A stretch of 64,000 bases of DNA. It comes from Lentisphaerae bacterium GWF2_57_35 (GTDB lineage Bacteria; Verrucomicrobiota; Kiritimatiellia; CAIQIC01; GWF2-57-35). How positions within the stretch are numbered: the first letter of the stretch is position 1; each line of letters opens with the position of its first letter. The notes under the pieces are model-generated. The model was not told the DNA's origin. It saw only the letters and a list, made by a program, of their open reading frames with translations, and did no database searches. The position numbers and the translations under genes are program-made. The DNA is taken from assembly GCA_001804865.1 (NCBI GenBank), contig MHBK01000044.1:38289-102288 (forward strand). Reading direction: 5' to 3'. Shown here in pieces: positions 44,104 to 52,999 of the stretch.

Positions 44104-45440
44104 AAAGTCAAGGGGTCTTTTACGGGATTTTCGAAGCCGCTCAAGGCGTCCGGTTTTCGGGCGGAGGGGACCCCCGGCGCTTCCGGGCGGGGCATCGCGT
44201 CTTGAAGCTGGGTTAATTGCTGGCCGGCTTCCGTCAACCGGTCTTGTAGGAGCAGGGCGCAAATGAGGTCGGCGGCGGCCGCGAGCGACGCGCGAGCCTC
44301 GGTATCCGGCTGGCTTTGCAGGGCCTTTCGGAGGGCATAAAGCCGTGCGGGATATCGGAGCGACTCGGCGGACCGGCACGGGTTGCCCAATCGGGCCGCC
44401 TGGACCTGGGTGGTCTCGAGTTCCCGGTAGCCGTATCCTTCCGCAGGGCAGGACGAATGAAGGACGCCGCTCTTTACGGGTTCGATGGTCCCGCCTTCGT
44501 TGAAATCGTTCCAGGTGGCGATTTGGATGAATTTCACGTTGTGGCGGAGCAGGTTCTTCCAGGTGTCTTCATAAACACGACCTTCCCTCCGGGCGTCGAC
44601 GGTCAGGTCGTTGCCCCAACCTCCGCACCCCCGGTTGTCGAAACCGGCCCGGACAGTGCCGGAAAGAAAGGAAAAGCGGCCTTGGTTGAGCGAGGCTTCG
44701 GCCTGAGGCCAGAATTCGGGGCAATCCGTGCGGCCTTGCAGGCAGGACCCCCAGGGGGCGACCGATTCGTAGCCCTGGAAATCGTGACGGCGATGATGGG
44801 TATGATAGTCGTGTACGAAAAGAGGGCGGGGGGCGGCCACGGAAAGGATGGCGTCCCATTCCGCGGCGGACAGCCAGGGTTGCTCCAGGCTGTCTCCGGG
44901 TTCGCCCCAGGCAAAGTTCATCAGGACCGGACGTCCGTCCATTCGCAAGTACGCAGGGGAAACGAAGAGTTCCGCGGCCATGCGCTGAAGGATGCGCCGC
45001 CCATTCTCGAGGGCTTCCTGCCGCGTGCGCGGCGGGTGGACCGGATCTTGAAAGATCGACCGATCTTCCCAGCAGATGCCGATCTTGAAGTTCAGTTTTT
45101 CCGCCGTTCGCAAAAGCGCCTGGAAGCCGGTATGGTCGTAAGGGTGCTCCGCAGACGGCTCGAAGCCGTACCAGTCGCACACGAAGGCGTCGATGCCGCT
45201 CATCCGCGCCAGCAGGATGTGATATTCGCATAAGTCGGGATCGCCTGAGTCGTAAGGCCCGATTTCCGGATAATAGACCGAAGCAATATCGCGCCAGCCT
45301 TGGGGCGTTTGTTGGTCGGGATGATGCCAGTACTCAGGGGCGATCTCGGGGCGATTGACCTGCCAGAACCCCCAGGAGCCGGATAGGTCCGGCGTCTGAT
45401 ACCAGGTCATATAGTGAGCAACGATCAAAGGCTTTTGCAT
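44100..45440 (-). CDS. GH71/99-like glycoside hydrolase
   Basis: The start at 45440 (MQKPLIVAHYMTWYQ) has AGAGGAG about 9 nt upstream and gives 446 residues. The GTG at 45554 would add a weak lipoprotein-like leader (ALTAGWIFQGC) but has no Shine-Dalgarno; if it is real the enzyme would be exported. Family landmarks: VAHYMTWYQ, SVYYPEIGPYDSGDPDLCEYH, GIDAFVCDWYGFE, GTVRAGFDNRGCGGWG and FIQIATWNDFNEGGTIEPV. It lies 120 bp after the GH130 gene on the same strand. The third family member in this locus; pairwise identity looks modest, so the three probably differ in linkage or stage of attack. Confidence 0.85.
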   Translation of the reverse strand: MQKPLIVAHYMTWYQTPDLSGSWGFWQVNRPEIAPEYWHHPDQQTPQGWRDIASVYYPEIGPYDSGDPDLCEYHILLARMSGIDAFVCDWYGFEPSAEHPYDHTGFQALLRTAEKLNFKIGICWEDRSIFQDPVHPPRTRQEALENGRRILQRMAAELFVSPAYLRMDGRPVLMNFAWGEPGDSLEQPWLSAAEWDAILSVAAPRPLFVHDYHTHHRRHDFQGYESVAPWGSCLQGRTDCPEFWPQAEASLNQGRFSFLSGTVRAGFDNRGCGGWGNDLTVDARREGRVYEDTWKNLLRHNVKFIQIATWNDFNEGGTIEPVKSGVLHSSCPAEGYGYRELETTQVQAARLGNPCRSAESLRYPARLYALRKALQSQPDTEARASLAAAADLICALLLQDRLTEAGQQLTQLQDAMPRPEAPGVPSARKPDALSGFENPVKDPLTF

Positions 45441-45560
45441 GGAATGACGCTCCTCTCGGAAGGGATGTCCCTGATCAAGCTGACATCCCTGGAAGATCCA
45501 ACCTGCCGTCAAAGCGGCCATTGCGAAATGACGATTTCTCGTGATGCCGAACACAAGTTT

Positions 45561-46577
45561 TTATACCCGGTGTTTGAGCAGATCCTTGACCAAGTCGTTA
45601 AGTTTAATCGTGGCCACGCAACAGCAGGTGTCGGCCCCGCCGTAATAAACGAACAGTATCCCTTTGATGACGATATTGCCGCAAGGAAAAACGACGTTCT
45701 TGACCAGCCCGTTTTTCTCGTAATCCGTCTCCGGCTCCAGGATGGGCGTCGGCAGGCGGGCGATAACTTTGGCGGGGTTCTTTAGATCCAACAGCATGGC
45801 TCCGACGCGATAGACTTTCTTCTTATCCACGCCATGATAGAGCATCAACCAGCCTTTGGGCGTGCGGATCGGGGGCGTGCTGCCGCCGATCTTTTCGGAT
45901 TCCCAGTCGAAGGCCGGCTGGGCCAGCACGCGATGTTCGTTCCAATCCAGCAGATCGGTTGACGAGCTGAGCCAGATCGAGGGCTTCGAGCATCCGTACT
46001 CCTTGCCGATCCAGGAAACCGGACGGTGCGTCATGAAGAAACGTCCTGAGATTTGTTCGGGGAAAAGGATCGCGTCCCGATCGTCCACCGTGGCCGGCGT
46101 GATGGGTCCCAGGCGATGCCAGGTCTTGAAATCGGTGGTGGACGCCAAACCGGTGCGGGTCAGGTTCAATCGCGCCATGGCCGGCGCCAGGCGCGATTTG
46201 TATGGCGCCGGCACAAACTTGGTCAGCGGAACTTTGTCAAAATACCGGCCGGGAGCAAACAAGCGGGCGGCGTAGGTCACATAAAATGTCTTGCCCATCC
46301 GCACAATGCGGGGATCTTCCACGCAGCCGGCATCGAACCCGTCGGCGCTGGGGCCGAAAACGGGCTTGGCGGACACGCGCTTGAAGCGAAACCCATCCGT
46401 GCTCTCCGCCAGCCCGAAATAAATCGGGTGTTCCGCATCGGCCGGCGCCGCCCGATACAGCAGGCTGACTTTCTTGCCGTCGAAAGAGGCCGCCGGATTG
46501 CAGACGCACAGACTTTCCCACGAGGAGCCGGGGACGGGACTTAGGATCGGGTTTTGGTCACAGCGCTTCAATTTCAT
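45561..46577 (-). CDS. GH130-family mannoside phosphorylase/mannosidase
   Basis: The ATG at 46577 has GGAG 7 nt upstream (338 residues); the in-frame ATG at 46589 overlaps that Shine-Dalgarno. A five-bladed propeller pattern typical of GH130: CNPAASFDGKKVSLLYRA, GCVEDPRIVRMGKTFYVTYAA, KDRDAILFPE-like DDRDAILFPEQI, FMTHRPV, WLMLYHGVD and VVFPCGNIV...VYYGGADTCCCVA. Such enzymes phosphorolyse beta-1,4-mannosyl-glucose or mannobiose, or hydrolyse beta-1,2-mannosides. Pairing with GH71/99-like enzymes suggests degradation of a mannose-containing glycan. No signal peptide, so it is cytoplasmic. An operator candidate lies 39 bp upstream. Confidence 0.88.
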   Translation of the reverse strand: MKLKRCDQNPILSPVPGSSWESLCVCNPAASFDGKKVSLLYRAAPADAEHPIYFGLAESTDGFRFKRVSAKPVFGPSADGFDAGCVEDPRIVRMGKTFYVTYAARLFAPGRYFDKVPLTKFVPAPYKSRLAPAMARLNLTRTGLASTTDFKTWHRLGPITPATVDDRDAILFPEQISGRFFMTHRPVSWIGKEYGCSKPSIWLSSSTDLLDWNEHRVLAQPAFDWESEKIGGSTPPIRTPKGWLMLYHGVDKKKVYRVGAMLLDLKNPAKVIARLPTPILEPETDYEKNGLVKNVVFPCGNIVIKGILFVYYGGADTCCCVATIKLNDLVKDLLKHRV

Positions 46578-46615
46578 TGTTTTCTCCATAAAGGTTGAAT
46601 GCTAATAAACCCTAA

Positions 46616-46632
46616 TTGATAAACTTTGTCAA
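46616..46632 (-). promoter_or_regulatory. Putative operator, copy 4 (GH130 gene)
   Basis: In plus orientation TTGATAAACTTTGTCAA; arms TTGATAAA and TTTGTCAA pair at 7 of 8 positions. It lies 39 bp before the GH130 start and shares TTGATAAAC with copy 3. Confidence 0.5.
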
Positions 46633-46690
46633 TACGAATCGATCAAGCGACGAGTGGCGGGCGCATCCGGACACGGCAGCAGATTTATTA

Positions 46691-46846
46691 AGAGTTGGGT
46701 CAAGAAGGATCGCCGCAAAGAGTTGCCGTTGTACGAAGACTTGTTTTTTGGAGGGTCGCGCTCCGTCGCGACCGAAAAAAGAAGGTTCCGACAGAGCGGA
46801 ACCCTCCAGAAATCTTTGAGATCGCGTTTTTGCAAACGATAGATCC
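46691..46846. repeat. Palindromic dispersed repeat R1, copy B
   Basis: Same layout as copy A: a TTTTGGAGGG/CCCTCC bracket around GGTCGCG/CGCGACC and GGTTCCG/CGGAACC. It also shares with copy C the left flank (GTTGGxCxxGAAGGATCG) and the right flank TTGCAAACGATAGATCC. Confidence 0.85.
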
Positions 46847-47049
46847 CTGGGCTTTATGTAGAAAAAGACAGGCGACCTCGCCCCGGCAGCGGGGCCATGT
46901 GGCCCCGCCTCCAACTGTAGCTGGCCAGTTTATCCAGGTACGTGTTTTCTGCGGCCGTGTCGAGCTGCACCCTGCTTACCCTGCAAGGGCCGGCGCAAAA
47001 AGGCGCCAATCCCGCGAATCCGTAGGACCGCTTTGCCATCCGTGCAGCG
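46847..47049. other. Non-coding gap with REP-like hairpins downstream of arnD
   Basis: Contains the hairpin GGGGCCATGTGGCCCC (46891-46906) in a GC-rich context and a degenerate copy (47020-47048) of the CCGTGGGAC...GCCATCCGTG repeat found as a 31-bp inverted repeat at 56.6 kb. No ORF or clear U-tailed terminator. Confidence 0.5.
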
Positions 47050-47934
47050 CTACGCCTGCACGGCCATCCAGCCTTCGCGGCCTGGGAAGGTCTTTGCTTC
47101 GATGCGGCCGACCGGGATGTTCTTCGGGTCGGGCGGCAGCAAGTCGCTCAGGGGGACGATGCGTGCGCCCATGCTTTGGACCTTTTCCACAAATTGCCGG
47201 AACAGGGGCAGGCAACTGCGGCCCTCGGCTTCGGCATGGATGGTCAGCACGTTGGGGCGATCGGGGTTGAGCAGGGAAATCAGGTGCTGGTTGTAATTCT
47301 CGTGCGTGATCCCGTTGCGGCCGATGAGCTCGTCGTAGGTCGGCAGGGTGCTTGGGATTTGGGGCTGCTGACCCGGGCGGCCTTTCACTTGGGGCTGGAA
47401 AACGCCTTCGCCGCGGCAGTCGCTATTGTAGCGGAAGGGAAAGGCCTCCTTGGCGAGCAAGGTGTCTTCGTCGCACTTCCAGGCAGGCGCAGCGGAGCAC
47501 GTGGGGCACTGGCCTGTAATTTCGGTCAGGCGTTCGACGCCTTTTCGCAGTTCACTTTCGGCGAAGGCCCGGCCGCCTTGTTCCAGCCGCGATTGCCAGG
47601 CGTGATGATCCCAGGCATGCAGCCCTATTTCGTGGCCGGACTGCGCGGCTTCGTGGATGACGTGGCCGAGTTTTTTGCCGATCTGCGGGCCGGGGATGAC
47701 CGTGCCGCAGAGAATAATATCCCAGCCATAGAGCGATGCGGCGTTGGAACGGAGCATCTTGGCCAGGAAGGCGGGCTTCAGCAGCCGCCAGAGGTGCCGC
47801 CCCATGTTGTCGGGGCCGACGGAGAAGAAAAAGGAGCCGCGGGTTCCTTTTTCTTCCAAAAGACGGCACAACGGGATGACGCCATCCCGTGTGCCGCTGA
47901 AGGTATCGACGTCGATTTTAAGACCGATGATCAT
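47050..47934 (-). CDS. arnD: 4-deoxy-4-formamido-L-arabinose-phosphoundecaprenol deformylase
   Basis: A 294-residue NodB-type deacetylase; E. coli ArnD has 296. The N-terminus [12 protein letters not shown] carries the metal/catalytic Asp residues, [14 protein letters not shown] the His pair, and the C-terminal HAEAEG segment the last motif. It removes the formyl group from undecaprenyl-phosphate-L-Ara4FN on the inner membrane, giving the donor for ArnT. The start overlaps the arnA stop by 4 nt. It is the last gene of arnBCAD on the minus strand. Confidence 0.93.
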   Translation of the reverse strand: MIIGLKIDVDTFSGTRDGVIPLCRLLEEKGTRGSFFFSVGPDNMGRHLWRLLKPAFLAKMLRSNAASLYGWDIILCGTVIPGPQIGKKLGHVIHEAAQSGHEIGLHAWDHHAWQSRLEQGGRAFAESELRKGVERLTEITGQCPTCSAAPAWKCDEDTLLAKEAFPFRYNSDCRGEGVFQPQVKGRPGQQPQIPSTLPTYDELIGRNGITHENYNQHLISLLNPDRPNVLTIHAEAEGRSCLPLFRQFVEKVQSMGARIVPLSDLLPPDPKNIPVGRIEAKTFPGREGWMAVQA

Positions 47935-49922
47935 GAACGACCGAGGCCGGACTCATAAGCTTCGCGCACGAAGAAATCGAGCGTCTCGGTGATCGACTGA
48001 TCCATGCCGATGGTCGGCTCCCAGTTGAGGAGTTTCTTGGCCTTGCGCATGCTCGGCTTGCGGAATTCCACGTCCTGGTACCCTTCGCCATAGTACTCGC
48101 CGCTTTCCACTTCCTGGAAGCCAGCGAACGGCGGGAAATGCTTCCGGAGCGGATGGGCGTCGAACTTCTGCGCCAGCGTATGCGCCAGCTCCTTGATGCT
48201 GGCTTCGTTGTTCGGATTGCCGATGTTGAAGATCTCGCCGTCGCAGCGCTTGCCGGCGTTCTCGATGATCCGGAACAAGCCTTCGACGCCGTCCTTGACG
48301 TCGGTGAAGCAACGCTTCTGCTGGCCGCCGTCCACCAAACGAATCGGCGTGCCTTCGATCAGGTTCAGCGCGAGCTGGGTGATGGCGCGCGAACTGCCGA
48401 TCCGCGCGGAATCCAGGCTGTCGAGCCGGGGGCCGATCCAGTTGAACGGGCGGAACAGCGTAAATTTCAGGCCTTCCTTCGCGCCATAAGCCCAGATCAC
48501 GCGGTCCAACAATTGCTTGGAGCAGGAATAAATCCAGCGCTGCATGCGGATGGGACCGACGACCAGGCTCGAGCTGTCCTCATCGAATTCCTCGTCCTGG
48601 CACATGCCGTAGACTTCGGAGGTCGACGGGAAGATGATGCGTTTGCCGTAGCGCGAGCAATAACGAACGATGCGCAGGTTTTCCTCGAAGTCGAGCTGGA
48701 ACACGCGCAACGGATTGCGGACATATTCCTTCGGCGTGGCGATGGCCACCAGCGGCATGATCACGTCGCATTTACGGACGTGATACTCGATCCATTCGCG
48801 ATGGATGGAGATGTCGCCTTCGGAGAAATGGAAGCCTGGCTTTTTGAGCAGGCGCTGGATCTTGTCGTTTTGCAAATCCAAGCCGTGCACTTCATAGTTA
48901 TCGGCAGCCAGCAGGCGCTCGGTGAGCGCGTTGCCGATGAAGCCGTTGACGCCGAGGATCAAGACCCGGGTGGGTTGCTTGACGCGCAGCAGCGACGAAC
49001 CCGAAGGCCCGAGTTTCATCTTTTCCCAGAGGCCGAGTTCCTGGCCGGCCTGGGCGCCCGACATGCAGACGCCGCCATCGGGCTGCATGTAATCGATCTT
49101 CAACGCGCCTTCGCCGCAGGCGACGATCAGCGGTTCGATGGAAAGAATCGTGCCGGGTTTGGCGTCTTCCTTCTTTTCGACCACGGAGGCCGCCCAGAGG
49201 GTCAGCTTGCGGTCGCCCATGAATGTGAAGGCGCCGGGGTAGGGGCGCGTAACAGCACGAATCAGATTGCGCACCTGCACAGCGCTCTTCGACCAGTCGA
49301 TGTGGCCGTCTTCCGGTTTGCGGCCGCCGAAGTAGGTGGCCTTCGCGTGATCCTGCGGCTTGCGCGGGGCCGTGCCCTTGATCAGCGCCGGCAGGGTTTC
49401 GTCCAGAAGCTGCGTTGCTGCCGGAATCATTTTCTCGAATAGCGTCAGCGCGGTGTCGGCGTCGGCGATGGCAATGGCCTTTTGCGCCACGATATCGCCG
49501 TCATCCGGATGCGGGGTCATGTAATGCAGGGTCACGCCGGTTTCTTTTTCGCCGTGCACCAGCACCCAATTGGCCGGGCAGCGCCCGCGGTAGCGGGGCA
49601 GGAGCGAGCCGTGCAGGTTCAGGCAGCCGCGAGGCGGAATCTCCAGCACGGGCTGCTTGACCATGTTTCGGTAATAAAACGAAAACAGGAGGTCCGGGGC
49701 CATCTTTTTGATCTTCTGAACCCACAGGGGATGATTAATATCCTCCGGGGCGTACACCGGAATGCCCTTGGAAGAAGCCAGCTCGGCAACCGAACGGAAC
49801 CAGACGTTTTCGTTCGGATCTTCCTTGTGCGTGAATACCGCGGCGATTTCGATGCCGTTGCGCAGCAGGGCTTCAATGCCGGCGCATCCAATATTATGAT
49901 AGGCTAGAACTATGGCTTTCAT
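47931..49922 (-). CDS. arnA: Bifunctional UDP-L-Ara4N formyltransferase / UDP-glucuronate decarboxylase
   Basis: A 663-residue two-domain enzyme; E. coli ArnA has 660. The N-terminal formyltransferase has Asn102, His104 ([14 protein letters not shown]) and Asp140 ([10 protein letters not shown]), the same numbers as the E. coli catalytic triad. The C-terminal SDR domain has the Rossmann motif [10 protein letters not shown] and STSEVYG with YSCSK further on. The dehydrogenase half oxidatively decarboxylates UDP-glucuronate and the transferase half formylates UDP-L-Ara4N. It overlaps arnC by 29 nt and arnD by 4 nt. Confidence 0.96.
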   Translation of the reverse strand: MKAIVLAYHNIGCAGIEALLRNGIEIAAVFTHKEDPNENVWFRSVAELASSKGIPVYAPEDINHPLWVQKIKKMAPDLLFSFYYRNMVKQPVLEIPPRGCLNLHGSLLPRYRGRCPANWVLVHGEKETGVTLHYMTPHPDDGDIVAQKAIAIADADTALTLFEKMIPAATQLLDETLPALIKGTAPRKPQDHAKATYFGGRKPEDGHIDWSKSAVQVRNLIRAVTRPYPGAFTFMGDRKLTLWAASVVEKKEDAKPGTILSIEPLIVACGEGALKIDYMQPDGGVCMSGAQAGQELGLWEKMKLGPSGSSLLRVKQPTRVLILGVNGFIGNALTERLLAADNYEVHGLDLQNDKIQRLLKKPGFHFSEGDISIHREWIEYHVRKCDVIMPLVAIATPKEYVRNPLRVFQLDFEENLRIVRYCSRYGKRIIFPSTSEVYGMCQDEEFDEDSSSLVVGPIRMQRWIYSCSKQLLDRVIWAYGAKEGLKFTLFRPFNWIGPRLDSLDSARIGSSRAITQLALNLIEGTPIRLVDGGQQKRCFTDVKDGVEGLFRIIENAGKRCDGEIFNIGNPNNEASIKELAHTLAQKFDAHPLRKHFPPFAGFQEVESGEYYGEGYQDVEFRKPSMRKAKKLLNWEPTIGMDQSITETLDFFVREAYESGLGRS

Positions 49923-50877
49923 GGCGTTTTAGACGACTTTCTCCTTTCACTTCATAAACCAGGTAGCGGGGACGCGCGCGGACGTCCTTGTAAATCCGGC
50001 CGATATATTCTCCCATCAGCCCCATGCCGATGAATTGCGCGCCGACAAAAATGAACAAAATGGCGAACAGCGTGAACACCCCTTCGGCCGCCCATGCCGG
50101 CCCGTGAATCAGCCGCATCGAGAGCAAAAACAAGCCCAGCGCGCCGCCGAAAACGGAGATCAGCAGGCCGATCATCGTCAACAGGCGCAGCGGGAAGGTC
50201 GTCATGCCGGTCAGTAAATCGAATTGCAGGTTAATCAGCTTCCACAAGCCGTATTTGGAATCGCCGCGCGTGCGCGCAGCGTGGCTGACCTCGACTTCGG
50301 CGGTGTGCCGGGCGAAGGTGTTGGCCAATACGGGAATGAAAGTGCTGCGTTCGTTGCATTGCAGCATCGCATGCACCACGCGATGGCTGTACGCGCGGAG
50401 CATGCAGCCGTAGTCGTGCATCGTTACGCCGGTCACCTTGGCGGTAATCCGGTTGACGATGTAAGACGAAACCTTCCGGAACGAAGTATCGCATCGGGGC
50501 ACCCGGACGCCGGCTACGACATCCAGCCCCTCGCTGATCTTCCGGTACAGCTTCGCGATTTCTTCCGGCGGATTCTGGAGATCGGCGTCCAGCGTGACGA
50601 CCACCTCGCCGATGGCGCGTCCAAAGCCCGCAAAGATGGCCGAATGCTGGCCGTAGTTCCGGTTCAACAAAATGCCGATGATTTCCCCCGGGTTGGCTTT
50701 CACGGCGGCGTCGATCATTTCGGCCGAGCGGTCGCGGCTGCCGTCGTCCACCAGGATGATTTCAAAAACAGCGCCCAGCGAACGGCAGGTATCCAGCGTC
50801 CGCTTGAGCAGTTCTTCGAGATTCGCTTCTTCGTTATAAACGGGAATGACAACGGAAAGGGTGGGGTGTCCGCTCAT
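49894..50877 (-). CDS. arnC: Undecaprenyl-phosphate 4-deoxy-4-formamido-L-arabinose transferase
   Basis: The start at 50877 forms an ATGA overlap with the arnB stop and gives 327 residues (E. coli ArnC 322). GT2 fold: [37 protein letters not shown], then GCMLRAYSH and the basic [17 protein letters not shown] loop before two C-terminal TM helices ([40 protein letters not shown]). It moves L-Ara4FN from UDP to undecaprenyl phosphate at the inner membrane. The motif set fits ArnC better than generic DPM-like transferases because of operon context. Confidence 0.93.
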   Translation of the reverse strand: MSGHPTLSVVIPVYNEEANLEELLKRTLDTCRSLGAVFEIILVDDGSRDRSAEMIDAAVKANPGEIIGILLNRNYGQHSAIFAGFGRAIGEVVVTLDADLQNPPEEIAKLYRKISEGLDVVAGVRVPRCDTSFRKVSSYIVNRITAKVTGVTMHDYGCMLRAYSHRVVHAMLQCNERSTFIPVLANTFARHTAEVEVSHAARTRGDSKYGLWKLINLQFDLLTGMTTFPLRLLTMIGLLISVFGGALGLFLLSMRLIHGPAWAAEGVFTLFAILFIFVGAQFIGMGLMGEYIGRIYKDVRARPRYLVYEVKGESRLKRHESHSSSLS

Positions 50878-52052
50878 GTGTTGCTCCGGGCCGAGGCCAA
50901 TACGTCCTTGATGGCGTTCACGACGTCGTGCACGTCTTTTTCGGTCATCGAGGGAAACAGCGGAATCGAGCAAAGCCTTTCGGAGGCCCATTCGGTGTTG
51001 GGCAGGGAGCCGATCGGATAGCGCCCGGTCTGCTGGTAATACGCGTGCAGATGCGCCGCCCGGAAATGAATGCCGGTGCCGATGTTGCGTTCCTTGAGCG
51101 CCTGCACGAATTGATCGCGCGTCAGTTTGGCATTTTCGATGTCGAGAAAGACAATGTACAAGTGATGCGTGTGCTTCTGGTCGTAGGCCGGCTTGCCGAG
51201 GCGGCCAATCTCCGGGATGTCCTTGAACAGCTCGTCGTACATCGCCGCCAGTTCCGTACGCCGTCGGTTGAAGGCATCCAGTTTCTTCAACTGGGTCAGC
51301 CCCAGGGAGGCCTGAATGTCGGTAAAGTTATATTTGTAGCCCGGCTCGACCACTTCCATGATGGCGGAACCCTTCTTGGAGTAGCGATCCCAGGCATCCT
51401 TGGACAGGCCGTGGAATTTCAGCCGGCGCACTCGCTCCATCAACGCGGCGTCGTCCGTGCAGACCATGCCGCCTTCGCCGGTGGTGATGTTTTTAATGGG
51501 ATGAAAACTAAAGATGGACGTGCCGGTCTTGCCGATGCGCTGGCCTTTGTATTCTGTGCCTACGGCATGGGCGGCGTCTTCGATCAAGATCAGATTGCGG
51601 CGCTTGGCCAAATCGCGGATCGCATCGAGATCCGCCGAGGCGCCGGCGTAATGTATCGGGATGATCATCCGCGTTTTCGGGGTGATCAAGGCTTCGATGT
51701 CCCGGGCGGAAATCATCAGCGTGGATCGGTCGATGTCCGCAAAAACCGGGCGGCCGCCCAGGAGTTCGATCATGTTGACCGTCGAAACCCACGTCATCGA
51801 ACTGGTGATGACTTCGTCGCCGGGTTTGAGACCCAGGGCCTGCAATACGCAATGGAGTCCGCCCGTCGCCGAGGTGACGGCGCAGGAATAGGGCGCGCCG
51901 ACATATTCGCCAAAGGCCTTCTCGAAGGCCTGACACTTCGGCCCGGTTGTGATCCAGCCCGACTTCAAAACCTCTACAACGCCTTGAATGTCGTCATCTT
52001 CCATCGATGGAGCTGAAAACGGCAAAAATTGTTCGCGTACTTCCGATTGCAA
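50874..52052 (-). CDS. arnB: UDP-4-amino-4-deoxy-L-arabinose aminotransferase
   Basis: A 392-residue DegT/DnrJ/EryC1 aminotransferase with PLP-lysine Lys187 in FSFHPIKNITTGEGG (Lys188 in the Salmonella enzyme). SGWITTGPKCQAFEKAF and SSMTWVSTVNMIELLGG are close to known ArnB proteins. It transfers an amino group from glutamate to UDP-4-keto-pentose made by ArnA. It is the first gene of the minus-strand arnBCAD operon; 209 bp separate it from the divergent outer-membrane protein gene, and any arn promoter must lie there. Confidence 0.95.
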   Translation of the reverse strand: MQSEVREQFLPFSAPSMEDDDIQGVVEVLKSGWITTGPKCQAFEKAFGEYVGAPYSCAVTSATGGLHCVLQALGLKPGDEVITSSMTWVSTVNMIELLGGRPVFADIDRSTLMISARDIEALITPKTRMIIPIHYAGASADLDAIRDLAKRRNLILIEDAAHAVGTEYKGQRIGKTGTSIFSFHPIKNITTGEGGMVCTDDAALMERVRRLKFHGLSKDAWDRYSKKGSAIMEVVEPGYKYNFTDIQASLGLTQLKKLDAFNRRRTELAAMYDELFKDIPEIGRLGKPAYDQKHTHHLYIVFLDIENAKLTRDQFVQALKERNIGTGIHFRAAHLHAYYQQTGRYPIGSLPNTEWASERLCSIPLFPSMTEKDVHDVVNAIKDVLASARSNT

Positions 52053-52261
52053 GGATTCCTCCCTCTTCTCTGTTGAAAAAGCTGGGCGATTGTGCGGGGA
52101 AAAGGGTTCCGTTGCAAGTTTAGAATTAATTCCCTGTTAAAACTTGGGACCCTTTTGTATAGTCTGGCATTGCTCTATTTCAGGCATTGAAACCGTGGGA
52201 TGCCCGGTGAAGTTTTTTGGTCAAACGCTCAAAAATCGAAGCTTGTGGGAGGATTAAAGGA

Positions 52262-52924
52262 ATGAAAAAAACGTTGTTGATCAGTCTGCTCATGTCTTGC
52301 TCGGTGGCTGCCCTGGCGCAAGCGCCGGCTCAGGTCGATACGTCGGCGTTGCCGGCGTGGAAGCCCGAAGCCTTGTCGGAAGTGAGCGCAAATTTCATCT
52401 ACTTCTTTCCGTCCCAGCAATGGTCGGGTTTTTACGACAACATGTACGGCTTCGAAGCCCAATACCGTTACTGGCTGTCCAAGCCGTTCGGTTTGGCCGT
52501 GGCCGGCGGCGTGATGAACGCCAACGTCCGCAAGGATAACCCCAATCTGATCGATCCGGCGGAAGGCACATTCACGGATTCCGCGACCATGATTCCCCTC
52601 GGAGTTTCGGGATTGGTCAACGTGTTCGACAAGTATGACTGGCGCCTCAATCTCGAAGCTGGCATCCGGTACGTCTTCATCAACTCCGACATCAGGTTGA
52701 ACTACAGCGATGGCACGTCCGAGGGAGTCGACATGGAAAATGCCGTGGTAGGGGTTTTCATGTTGGATCTCGACCGGAAACTGACGGACGAATTTGCATT
52801 GTTTGCAGGCGCGGGCGTTCAAGTGGACATTTCGCCGGGCGAAATGTCGACCGCCAGCATGGACCTCTTCGACAACAACTTGAAGGGCTATTCTCTGCGG
52901 CTGGGCGCCAAATATTCGTTCTAA
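52262..52924 (+). CDS. Outer-membrane beta-barrel protein
   Basis: GGGAGG about 9 nt before the ATG at 52262 supports 220 residues; the longer frame from 52217 lacks a ribosome site. A signal peptide ends in ALAQA. The mature chain alternates polar/aromatic strands (ANFIYFFPSQQW, GFEAQYRYWLSKPFGLAVAGG, WRLNLEAGIRYVFI, LFAGAGVQVDI) and ends LRLGAKYSF; the terminal Phe is the usual BAM signal. An 8-strand OmpA/OmpW-like barrel is likely. It lies divergent to arnB and just upstream of arnT. Confidence 0.85.
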   Translation: MKKTLLISLLMSCSVAALAQAPAQVDTSALPAWKPEALSEVSANFIYFFPSQQWSGFYDNMYGFEAQYRYWLSKPFGLAVAGGVMNANVRKDNPNLIDPAEGTFTDSATMIPLGVSGLVNVFDKYDWRLNLEAGIRYVFINSDIRLNYSDGTSEGVDMENAVVGVFMLDLDRKLTDEFALFAGAGVQVDISPGEMSTASMDLFDNNLKGYSLRLGAKYSF

Positions 52925-52941
52925 CGGTCGGTATTGAAGTG

Positions 52942-52981
52942 CAAGGGGCTAAAGCTTATCGGTTTAGCCCCTTGTTTTTTT
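52942..52981 (+). terminator. Rho-independent terminator of the outer-membrane protein gene
   Basis: A perfect 12-bp stem, CAAGGGGCTAAA (52942-52953) with TTTAGCCCCTTG (52963-52974), 9-nt loop, followed by seven T. It ends 18 bp before arnT, so arnT needs its own promoter or readthrough. Confidence 0.95.
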
Positions 52982-52999
52982 ATTGTGGCGAGGAAAAGC

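Noticed and set aside
45441..45554. Longer N-terminus with lipoprotein-like leader for the GH71/99-like protein at 44100
   Set aside because: The GTG start lacks a Shine-Dalgarno and the lipobox is poor, while MQKPL has AGAGGAG at good spacing; kept only as an alternative.
46992..47007. GGCGC/GCGCC hairpin as terminator for arnBCAD
   Set aside because: The stem is only 5 bp and the T run is in the loop, not after the stem, on the minus strand.
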